Origin: Bacteroidota bacterium
GTDB taxonomy: Bacteria; Bacteroidota; Bacteroidia; Bacteroidales; Dysgonomonadaceae
Reading direction: 5' to 3'
Assembly (NCBI GenBank): GCA_023418255.1
Contig: JAEZZZ010000088.1
Span: 1 to 14,328, forward strand
DNA: 14,328 bases
Shown here: positions 8,701 to 14,328 of the stretch, piece by piece
Layout of the letters: each line of letters starts with the position of its first letter
Numbering within the stretch: position 1 is the first letter of the stretch
Notes under the pieces: model-generated
What the model was told of the DNA's origin: nothing
What the model saw: the letters and a program-made list of their open reading frames with translations, nothing else
Database searches by the model: none
Made by a program: the position numbers and the translations under genes

Positions 8701-8956
8701 ATTCTGTGCGAAGATTAGGTATAAAACTTGACTGACTGTCATCTTTCGACAACTCAAACAGCTCTTTTATAATGCGCGATTTCATCTCTTCCGTCGCTTT
8801 GTTGGTAAATGTTACGGCAAGTATGTGTTTGTATGCATTGGCATTTTTAAAGAGCAATCGCAAATATTCGTCTGTCAGTCGATAGGTTTTTCCCGAACCT
8901 GCCGATGCTTTCACTACGTGCAGATGCTCGTTGTTAGATGATGCGTGACTTGGCAT
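5741..8956 (-). CDS. addA: AddA-type UvrD-family helicase-nuclease (double-strand break repair)
   Basis: The 1071-residue protein is a superfamily 1A helicase fused to a RecB-type nuclease. Walker A ASAGSGKT is at 17-24 and motif Ia AVTFTNKA at 47-54. Walker B DEFQDTS is at 402-408, GDIKQSIYRWR at 433-443, motif V LTIHKSKGLEF at 751-761 and motif VI YVAFTRAK at 831-838. A C-terminal PD-(D/E)XK nuclease follows with the expected spacing: GVLMH (His940), RPDR (Asp1013) and VVVDYK (Asp1026, Lys1028). Such proteins pair with AddB to unwind and resect DNA ends for RecA loading. No addB-like gene lies in the window. The start ATG at 8956 overlaps the SUI1-type gene by 23 bp, which suggests translational coupling. 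Assignment to AddA rather than RecB rests on overall look and phylum, not on a partner gene. Confidence 0.88.
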   Translation of the reverse strand: MPSHASSNNEHLHVVKASAGSGKTYRLTDEYLRLLFKNANAYKHILAVTFTNKATEEMKSRIIKELFELSKDDSQSSFIPNLRTEYNLSREEVQQKARTLLESILHDYSSFNISTIDRFFQQITRSFAREMGLSATYNIELDDKAYLSLAIDSMLLELSQSKDKDLTKWLLMLMKNNIENQKGWNVKQDIQYLGEEIFKEKYKLLSKEEKEKIQDKDELNKYRNQLLNIKRTFESKLKKLGNRGVEIMSAHHLYYSDFKGTSRSPFNHFIKWANGEIKSPTNTFRKLRNTVDEWFSETTPSDKVKAIQHAYHNGLNQTVNEALQHFDKKNLFEYNSANAILKSFYTLGILSDIQKRLQQLQKDENIFFISDTTELLNKIINDSDAPFIYEKTGSWFKNYMIDEFQDTSDMQWKNFRPLIQESLAGNQFNLIVGDIKQSIYRWRNSNWRLLNEEISKDFRSEQIHEETLSTNWRSDENIVRFNNDFFATAAEKLQNQYNTATETASNKITQAYEGHQQEIPDNRKNNNGRVEIHFVDADDKEEPWKEKVLAELPKLIEQLQDNNYSLKDICILLRKKKEVKEVAEALLKYQKEHLNSGYRYDFISNEALVIGNAPSVKAAIALLRWLKNPNDDTQRTLALYEYFRFVEKEKSPQEIINMLTAEEHATSIQSTIQKLESLAHLPLYEMAESFYALQNKSIGSEENIYIQAFLDVVLKFNTNQGSDLEAFLKWWDEKNGLTLSSPEEQDAIRMLTIHKSKGLEFKAVIMPFVDWDLDHSHRFKNYIWCQPKTNPFNTLPIVPVEYSPVLSESIFDKEYQEEKLLAFIDNFNLLYVAFTRAKSCLFAFAPQKESKNSEIKNVGDLLKASIQSLAQNNMKAQYDAEKGTFILGEIKQLTTTPQKAQPVKTATWQSTPFDNRLRLRLNSTVFFADNGKRDYGVLMHDILRHIETMNDIASAVDKKVLSGEIPQNEKERVVMQITDWLSLPRVARWYDGSYAILNEMSLLVPHAGFYRPDRIMMRNDKIVVVDYKFGDVEEEKYIRQVKYYVNLIGKMGFSNVSGFVFYVKMKRIIPV

Positions 8957-9278
8957 ATCCCTCTTTTTGCAGTATCAATAGAACCTTTTGCCGGTGGTCG
9001 CCTTGAATGATGATTTCGCCATCTTTTACCGAGCCACCTACGCCGCATTTTGTTTTCAATAATTTACCTAACGCGTTCAAATCGTCATTCGTACCAATAA
9101 AATCGGTGATAAGCGTTACGGATTTTCCTTTTCTATTTCGCTTATCGAGCGAAATTCTAAGGTGCTGTTTGTCCTTGTCAATGGTTTCGACCTCTTCCGT
9201 ATCTTCTTCTTCGAAATAATAATCGGGATTGGTCGAATATACGATGTTGAGCCGCTTTTTCCAGTCGTTGTCTTTCAT
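8934..9278 (-). CDS. SUI1/eIF1-type translation initiation factor (YciH family)
   Basis: The chosen start is ATG at 9278, giving 114 residues beginning MKDNDWKKRL. A TTG six codons upstream is also open but unlikely, since the MKxxDWK-type start is what I recall in relatives. The N-terminal 40 residues hold an acidic stretch (YYFEEEDTEEVE). The rest is an SUI1 domain: LDKRNRKGKSVTLI (basic strand), a helix DDLNALGKLLK, then CGVGGSVKDGEIIIQGDHR, the signature of eIF1 homologues. Eukaryotic eIF1 controls start-codon choice; bacterial YciH is a non-essential ribosome-binding homologue whose role is less settled. It lies 39 bp downstream of the Na/Pi-type transporter and its last 23 bp overlap the helicase gene, so all are probably on one transcript. 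Confidence 0.9.
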   Translation of the reverse strand: MKDNDWKKRLNIVYSTNPDYYFEEEDTEEVETIDKDKQHLRISLDKRNRKGKSVTLITDFIGTNDDLNALGKLLKTKCGVGGSVKDGEIIIQGDHRQKVLLILQKEGYAKSRII

Positions 9279-9317
9279 TTTTTTTGTGTCAAGCAAGAAG
9301 CTTGGTTCTGATAAATC

Positions 9318-11144
9318 TTAGTGATGATGTGCCTTTTTTACTTTTATCGATTCAATTACATTTATAATATAGTCGCCCATGCTTTCGCATTCAGAAATTA
9401 TATCCATATAAAAAACGCCGTTCTGGTATGAATAGAGATTGTTATTCACATCTTCAATGTTTTTCTTTTTCAGCATATTTCGTTTATCATTGATGCCACT
9501 TTCCAAACTTTTGCTGTAAATCAACTCTTTCTCGGTGATATCCGGTGCTTTCAAAAGTGTTTGCATATTTTCAAAAGCTTCGTCTAATAGGCTGTACATA
9601 TCATAAATGTTGTCAAGAATCTCTTTTTCGAAAACAGATCCGACCTCTTGTTTGCGTTTTAAATGCCTTCCGATATTGCAGCAGGCATCAGCAACACTTT
9701 CTATCTCTGTCACTTTTCGGATGATAGAGCGAATTTTTTCTTTACTCTCGTTACTCAGTTTGCCTTCGGCAACTTTGTTTAGATAGTCGCCTATTTCAAT
9801 TTCCATACGGTCGCAAATGTCTTCGTATTTCTCCACGCGATTGTAGAGTTTCATGAATTTTTTTTCGTTGTCCTCAAGAGCGGTCATCTTTTCTACAAAG
9901 CCAAACATTTTTTTTGCACGTTTTGCATACACTTCCACCTCTTTTTCCGCTTGAAGAATTGAGAGTTCAGCCGTAGAGAGCAATCCGGTTGAAATAAATT
10001 GAAGTTGGAAATCTTCGTCGTCCTCTTCGCCTTTAGGAACTTTGATGAGTTTGACTGTCAACTTTTCATACAACTTCACGAACCAGATCATGATGGCTAC
10101 GTTACATAAATTGAACAGTGTGTGAAATAGTGATAATCCGTAAGAAATGGAGGCTTCATATCCATAATACATGCGTTGTTTCTCTACCAAATCAGGTGGG
10201 AGTTTATCGGCTGACATCGTTGTAATTTGCGTAAGTTGTTCAGGAGTCATATCATTCACAAAAGCATTCATGTGCGCGGGATTGATAGATGTGAAATTGG
10301 AGATGATATGCTCCACCGTATTGACAAAATATTGGAACACAAAAAGCATCCAAATTACGCCTAATATATTAAACATGAAATGCGCGAAAGCGGTGCGCTT
10401 GGCAGAAATATTTGCCGGAATGGCGGCAACATTTGCCGTGATGGTGGTTCCGATGTTTTCACCCATAATCATTGCCGCTGCCGATGAAAAATCAATCCAC
10501 CCTTTGGTTGCCATAATCAGTGTGATGGCTACCGTTGCGCTTGACGATTGTACGATGATGGTGAGAACCGTTCCAATCAGTAAAAATATCAATGTAGATA
10601 TAAATCCCATGTTTGCAAAATTCTGCACGAATGCTAACACGCCGGGATTGTTTTGTAAATCAGGCATGGAATCTTTTAAGAAGTCCAATCCAATAAAAAG
10701 AAATGAAAATCCGAAAATAAATTCTCCCAACGATTTTCTTTTGCTTCGCGCTGAAAAGATGAGTGGCAACCCTATACCTAGCAACGGAATCGCCAGGGTG
10801 CCAATAGATAGCTTTCCAAATCCGAAGAATGAAATCATCCATGCCGTGAGCGTTGTTCCAATATTTGCGCCCATAATCACGCCAATGGATTGAACCAAAG
10901 AGAGCAATCCTGCGTTTACAAAGCTAACGACCATTACGGTGGTAGCTGATGATGATTGAATGAGTGCGGTGATGAGAATTCCTGTGAAGACACCGGCGAC
11001 ACGGTTTTTTGTCATTGCGGATAAGATGCCTCTAAGTTTGTCGCCAGCAAGCTTTTGTAAACCCTCACTCATGATTTTCATTCCATAAAGGAACAGTCCG
11101 AGTGACCCCAGCAACTTTAAAAAGTCGAAAAAATTATACTCCAT
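9318..11144 (-). CDS. Na/Pi-cotransporter II family protein with C-terminal PhoU-like domain
   Basis: The 608-residue protein has the inverted-repeat architecture of the NptA/YjbB family. Each half carries a QSSSAT motif (63-68 and 199-204) followed by a G(A/E)NIGTT motif (92-98 and 228-234). These are the substrate and sodium site signatures of SLC34-type transporters. About nine hydrophobic segments span residues 5-360, with a loop of about 50 polar residues (280-330) before the last one. Residues about 395-600 are helical and charged, resembling PhoU, which suggests regulatory or metal-phosphate contacts. It probably imports or exports inorganic phosphate with sodium at the inner membrane. 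The protein ends in KKAHHH. The start used is ATG at 11144; a TTG two codons upstream is less likely. A good promoter lies just upstream, and the gene heads the four-gene run. Confidence 0.93.
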   Translation of the reverse strand: MEYNFFDFLKLLGSLGLFLYGMKIMSEGLQKLAGDKLRGILSAMTKNRVAGVFTGILITALIQSSSATTVMVVSFVNAGLLSLVQSIGVIMGANIGTTLTAWMISFFGFGKLSIGTLAIPLLGIGLPLIFSARSKRKSLGEFIFGFSFLFIGLDFLKDSMPDLQNNPGVLAFVQNFANMGFISTLIFLLIGTVLTIIVQSSSATVAITLIMATKGWIDFSSAAAMIMGENIGTTITANVAAIPANISAKRTAFAHFMFNILGVIWMLFVFQYFVNTVEHIISNFTSINPAHMNAFVNDMTPEQLTQITTMSADKLPPDLVEKQRMYYGYEASISYGLSLFHTLFNLCNVAIMIWFVKLYEKLTVKLIKVPKGEEDDEDFQLQFISTGLLSTAELSILQAEKEVEVYAKRAKKMFGFVEKMTALEDNEKKFMKLYNRVEKYEDICDRMEIEIGDYLNKVAEGKLSNESKEKIRSIIRKVTEIESVADACCNIGRHLKRKQEVGSVFEKEILDNIYDMYSLLDEAFENMQTLLKAPDITEKELIYSKSLESGINDKRNMLKKKNIEDVNNNLYSYQNGVFYMDIISECESMGDYIINVIESIKVKKAHHH

Positions 11145-11172
11145 GTTCAAAAAATAGTGTAATTTAGTGCTG

Positions 11173-11203
11173 CAAATATAGTTTAAAATTTGGCAAATTT
11201 AAA
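11173..11203 (-). promoter_or_regulatory. Probable promoter of the four-gene unit starting with the Na/Pi cotransporter
   Basis: The minus strand has TATATTTG (11173-11180), a perfect TAnnTTTG -7 element, with TTTA (11200-11203) 19 bases upstream in place of the -33 TTTG. The inferred transcription start near 11166 leaves a leader of about 22 nt before the ATG. The spacer contains a perfect palindrome, listed separately. Confidence 0.5.
11186..11200. promoter_or_regulatory. Perfect palindrome (operator-like) in the divergent promoter region
   Basis: AAATTTG-G-CAAATTT is a 15-bp perfect inverted repeat around one central base. It lies between the -33 and -7 elements of the minus-strand promoter, in the 104 bp region shared with the divergent nucleoside kinase. 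A dimeric repressor bound here would block that promoter. The half site is A/T-rich, so chance formation is possible. Confidence 0.35.
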
Positions 11204-11248
11204 GGACATTGTCATAAAAACAATAAAAATTATAAGATTTAGAAAATT

Positions 11249-12919
11249 ATGATGGATACCGTTCAAGTGCATTGTTTAAATACAGATGAATACAAAGAGG
11301 TTCCAATTGGCTCTCGTTTAGTGGATCTTATCGACCTTTTTGGTGTCAGGACACCCTATTTAATTGCTAATGCAAGAGTAAATAATAAGACCGAATCGCT
11401 CAATTATCAAGTGTTTCGTCCGCGCCAAGTAGAGTTTGTGGATATCAGTGATTCGTCAGCGATGCGAACATATATTCGTTCGTGTTGTTTCATCCTGGCA
11501 AAAGCAGTGTATGATGTGCTTCCCAAAACAAAAATATTTATCGAACATGCGGTTTCCAAAGGGTACTATTTTCACATAGATACGCCATTAGAAGTGGGAG
11601 AGGAGGAACTCAACAAAATAAAACAGCGAATGCGCGAAATTGTGGATGCAGATATTCCTTTTGTGCAGGTTGAGAAAAATACTGAAGAGGTGGTAAAACT
11701 CTTTCGCGAACGTGGACTGGAAGATAAGGCGTTGCTTCTGGAAACCTCGGACTTGTTGTATGCGCGCTATTCGAAATTAGAGGATTACATCGATTATTTT
11801 TATGGTTGCTTGACACCATCCACCGGATATATTCAACTGTTCGATATTCAGAAATACAATGGCGGTTATCTTTTGCGAGTGCCTAATCGCAATCATCCCG
11901 TAGAGTTGGAGCCAGTGGTACGCCAAGATAAATTGCTGCATGTTTATCGTGAGCATCTTGAGTTTTTGAAGATAAGCGATTTGAACAATGTAGGCGATTT
12001 GAACAAGGCAAAGCGAGAAAATCGGATGTCGGAAGTGATTCAGGTGGCAGAGGCTTATCAAGCAAAACAAATTGCGTTGATAGCCGAAGAGATTAGCAAG
12101 CGTTTTCGCGAAGATGGCGTTCGTGTGGTGTTGATTTCTGGTCCCTCTTCGTCAGGAAAAACAACGTTTCGTAAACGTTTGGAAGTTCAGTTGATGGTCA
12201 ATCTTTTAAAGCCGATAGGTATCTCGTTGGATGATTATTTTGTGGAGCGAGACAAGACGCCAATTGGTGAATTTGGCGAGAAAGATTATGAGTCGCTATA
12301 TGCGCTTGATTTAGAACTTTTCGGACAACACTTGGTGACTGTGATGGACGGTTATGAGGTGGAGTTGCCAACCTATAATTTTGTGACAGGAAAGCGTGAA
12401 TATAGAAACAATAGTTTAGAAATGGGCGAGAACAACGTGCTGATTGTCGAAGGCATTCATGCATTGAATCCGGAACTTACGGCACAAATTCCGCGCGAAA
12501 AGAAATTTATGATTTATGTTTCGGCGCTAACATCCATTTCGCTGGACGACCACAACTGGATTCCGGCCTCGGATAATCGTTTGCTACGACGCATTATTCG
12601 CGATTCGCGTTATCGTGGTTATCCGGCTGAAAGTACCATTGCACGTTGGAATAGCGTGCGCCGTGGCGAGGATAAATGGATTTTCCCGTATCAAGAAAAT
12701 GCCGATGTGATGTTTAACTCGGCCATGATATATGAGTTGGCGGCACTGCGTCGCCATGCTGAGCCCATTTTGCAGCAAGTGCCACGCACCGTGCCCGAAC
12801 ATGCCGAGGCGTATCGTCTGTTGAAGTTTTTGAGCTATTTCAACTATATTACGGATAGAGAGTTGCCGCCAACTTCGCTGTTGCGCGAATTTTTGGGCGG
12901 AAGCAGTTTTAGGTATTGA
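11249..12919 (+). CDS. Nucleoside (uridine-type) kinase with N-terminal TGS and ThrRS-like domains
   Basis: The 556-residue protein has three parts. Residues about 3-65 resemble a TGS beta-grasp domain. About 70-220 resemble the second additional domain of threonyl-tRNA synthetase: the stretch RSCCFILAKAV to SKGYYFHID aligns by eye with HSxxHLLAxAV to xNGFYYDxD. About 285-510 form a phosphoribulokinase/uridine kinase-type P-loop kinase. Walker A GPSSSGKT is at 298-305, the acidic segment SLDDYFVERDKTP at 326-338 and the Walker B-like strand LIVEGIHALN at 398-407. It should phosphorylate a nucleoside such as uridine with ATP or GTP in pyrimidine salvage. In the ThrRS-like domain the two HxxxH metal ligands appear as Arg77 and Phe81, so editing activity is unlikely. 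The start is one of two consecutive ATGs at 11249 and 11252. MnmE follows after 27 bp, probably in one operon. Confidence 0.9.
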   Translation: MMDTVQVHCLNTDEYKEVPIGSRLVDLIDLFGVRTPYLIANARVNNKTESLNYQVFRPRQVEFVDISDSSAMRTYIRSCCFILAKAVYDVLPKTKIFIEHAVSKGYYFHIDTPLEVGEEELNKIKQRMREIVDADIPFVQVEKNTEEVVKLFRERGLEDKALLLETSDLLYARYSKLEDYIDYFYGCLTPSTGYIQLFDIQKYNGGYLLRVPNRNHPVELEPVVRQDKLLHVYREHLEFLKISDLNNVGDLNKAKRENRMSEVIQVAEAYQAKQIALIAEEISKRFREDGVRVVLISGPSSSGKTTFRKRLEVQLMVNLLKPIGISLDDYFVERDKTPIGEFGEKDYESLYALDLELFGQHLVTVMDGYEVELPTYNFVTGKREYRNNSLEMGENNVLIVEGIHALNPELTAQIPREKKFMIYVSALTSISLDDHNWIPASDNRLLRRIIRDSRYRGYPAESTIARWNSVRRGEDKWIFPYQENADVMFNSAMIYELAALRRHAEPILQQVPRTVPEHAEAYRLLKFLSYFNYITDRELPPTSLLREFLGGSSFRY

Positions 12920-12946
12920 TTGGATTATGATAAAAATATAGTGTCG

Positions 12947-14328
12947 ATGTCGGAAATCATCTGTGCCATATCTACGCCATCGGGAATGGGAGCCATTGCC
13001 GTAATCCGTCTTTCGGGAGCCGGCGCCATTGCGTTGGTGGATACCATTTTTCGCGGCGCGAAAAATAAGAAGTTGATTCACCAGCCGGCATATAGTGTAC
13101 ATTTCGGGAAAATAATGCGCGACGAACACACGCTCGACGAAGTGTTGGTGACACTTTTTCACGCGCCGCACTCGTTTACCGGCGAAGAGAGTGTGGAAAT
13201 TGCGTGTCATGGCTCGCCATTTATTCAACAACAGTTGATTCAGTTGTTGATAGAGAAAGGCGCACGTTTAGCGAAGGCGGGAGAATTTACGCGCCGCGCG
13301 TTTCGAAACGGTAAAATGGATTTGTCGCAAGCGGAAGCGGTGGCGGATTTAATCGCATCCACTTCGCGCGCGGCGCATCGCGTAGCGATGAATCAGATGC
13401 GCGGAGGCTTTGCCGACGCGCTAAGCAAACTGCGCGAACAGTTGCTGCGATTTGTATCGTTGATTGAACTGGAACTTGATTTTTCGGAAGAAGACGTGGA
13501 GTTTGTCGACCGGTCGCGGTTGGTGGATTTGGTAAACAAAATTGACGCCGAAATTTCGTCGCTTGTCGAGTCGTTTAGTGTTGGAAACGCTATCAAAAAC
13601 GGTATTCCGGTGGCGATTATCGGTGAAACCAATGTCGGAAAATCCACGCTACTCAATTATATATTGAACGAAGAAAAAGCCATTGTTTCAGATATTCACG
13701 GTACTACACGAGATACTATTGAGGACACAGTACAAATCGGCGGCGTGTTGTTTCGATTTATTGATACTGCCGGTATTCGTCATACCACCGATATGGTGGA
13801 ATCGCTCGGCATTGAGCGTACGTTCCAAAAAATTGATCAGTCGTCTATCGTGCTCTGGATTATTGACCTAACGAAAACTGTTGACGAAATTGAAGCCACG
13901 GCTCATCATATTTTGCCAAAATTGCATGACAAGCAGGTGATACTTCTCTTCAATAAATCCGACTTGCTTTCTTGTGCTGAGCTACAAGAAAAAAACTCGT
14001 TGCTTACATTAATAGATGCCGAACGCCTATTTGTTTCCATCAAGCAACGCCAAAATATGGAACAACTTTATCCTTTGCTACAAAAAGCAGCACACATCCC
14101 AGAGATTGGTCAATCGGACATTATCGTATCCAATCTGCGCCATTTCGAAGCGCTTAAAAAAGCGCAAGACGCGATTCATCGCGTGCAAGAAGGTTTGACA
14201 AATACCATTTCTAATGATTTTTTGTCGCAAGACATCCGTGAATGCCTTTTCCATATCGGCGAAATTACCGGACATATTTCTACCGACGAAATTTTAGGAA
14301 ATATTTTTCGGAATTTTTGCATCGGAAA
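12947..14328 (+). CDS. mnmE: tRNA uridine-5-carboxymethylaminomethyl(34) synthesis GTPase MnmE (last base and stop beyond window)
   Basis: Reading from ATG at 12947 gives 460 complete codons plus two bases, ending in FCIG and the start of a Lys codon. MnmE proteins end in CIGK, so only the last base and the stop are missing. The N-terminal tetrahydrofolate-binding domain (1-118) has the PHSFTGEESVE motif at 74-84. The helical domain is interrupted by a Ras-like G domain: G1 GETNVGKST (226-234), G2 GTTRD (252-256), G3 DTAGIR (273-278) and G4 NKSD (336-339). The catalytic Cys458 is present. With MnmG it modifies the wobble uridine of certain tRNAs. GTG at 12941 is an alternative in-frame start, and the frame stays open back to a TTG at 12920. 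The gene lies 27 bp after the kinase and is probably co-transcribed. Confidence 0.96.
   Translation, partial: MSEIICAISTPSGMGAIAVIRLSGAGAIALVDTIFRGAKNKKLIHQPAYSVHFGKIMRDEHTLDEVLVTLFHAPHSFTGEESVEIACHGSPFIQQQLIQLLIEKGARLAKAGEFTRRAFRNGKMDLSQAEAVADLIASTSRAAHRVAMNQMRGGFADALSKLREQLLRFVSLIELELDFSEEDVEFVDRSRLVDLVNKIDAEISSLVESFSVGNAIKNGIPVAIIGETNVGKSTLLNYILNEEKAIVSDIHGTTRDTIEDTVQIGGVLFRFIDTAGIRHTTDMVESLGIERTFQKIDQSSIVLWIIDLTKTVDEIEATAHHILPKLHDKQVILLFNKSDLLSCAELQEKNSLLTLIDAERLFVSIKQRQNMEQLYPLLQKAAHIPEIGQSDIIVSNLRHFEALKKAQDAIHRVQEGLTNTISNDFLSQDIRECLFHIGEITGHISTDEILGNIFRNFCIG

Noticed and set aside
12584..13231. Minus-strand open frame of 215 codons across the kinase/mnmE junction
   Set aside because: It is antisense to two well-supported genes and has no protein-like features.

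Overview
The window reads as an ordinary chromosomal segment of a Bacteroidota bacterium, probably of the order Bacteroidales. Three things point there. Promoter-like sequences follow the Bacteroidetes pattern (TTTG near -33, TAnnTTTG near -7), with A/T-rich leaders and no clear Shine-Dalgarno sites. MnmE carries the G1 loop GETNVGKST, which I recall as usual for this phylum. The families present (DUF4126 protein, TGS/ThrRS-like nucleoside kinase, secreted phosphoesterase with a PQQ-like propeller, eIF1/SUI1-type factor) are also common in it. I see no transposase, integrase, phage gene, CRISPR array, tRNA or rRNA.

Layout, left to right. (1) At 2-97 on + is the tail of an unidentified gene. 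(2) A minus-strand group spans 2096 down to the left edge: an MscS-family mechanosensitive channel, a small GNAT-type acetyltransferase, and a DUF4126 membrane protein that runs off the edge. (3) A plus-strand pair lies at 2295-5154: a secreted esterase and a secreted calcineurin-like phosphoesterase fused to a seven-repeat PQQ-like propeller. (4) A tight minus-strand run of four genes spans 11144 down to 5346: a Na/Pi-cotransporter-like protein with a PhoU-like tail, an SUI1/eIF1-type factor, an AddA-type helicase-nuclease, and the fluoride channel CrcB. Their spacings are 39 bp, a 23 bp overlap, and 20 bp. (5) A plus-strand pair runs from 11249 to the right edge: a nucleoside kinase with TGS and ThrRS-like N-terminal domains, and mnmE, which is complete except for its last base and stop codon.

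The genes look like housekeeping and envelope functions: osmotic safety valve, phosphate and fluoride transport, double-strand break repair, translation and tRNA wobble modification, nucleotide salvage. The esterase/phosphoesterase pair is the most accessory-looking part and probably acts on extracytoplasmic substrates.

I did not find a clear new system. The points most worth a second look are the phosphoesterase-propeller protein with its esterase neighbour, the antisense overlap at the left edge, the loss of both editing-site histidines in the kinase's ThrRS-like domain, the coupling of a translation factor to a recombination nuclease, and a perfect palindrome inside the divergent promoter region near 11190.
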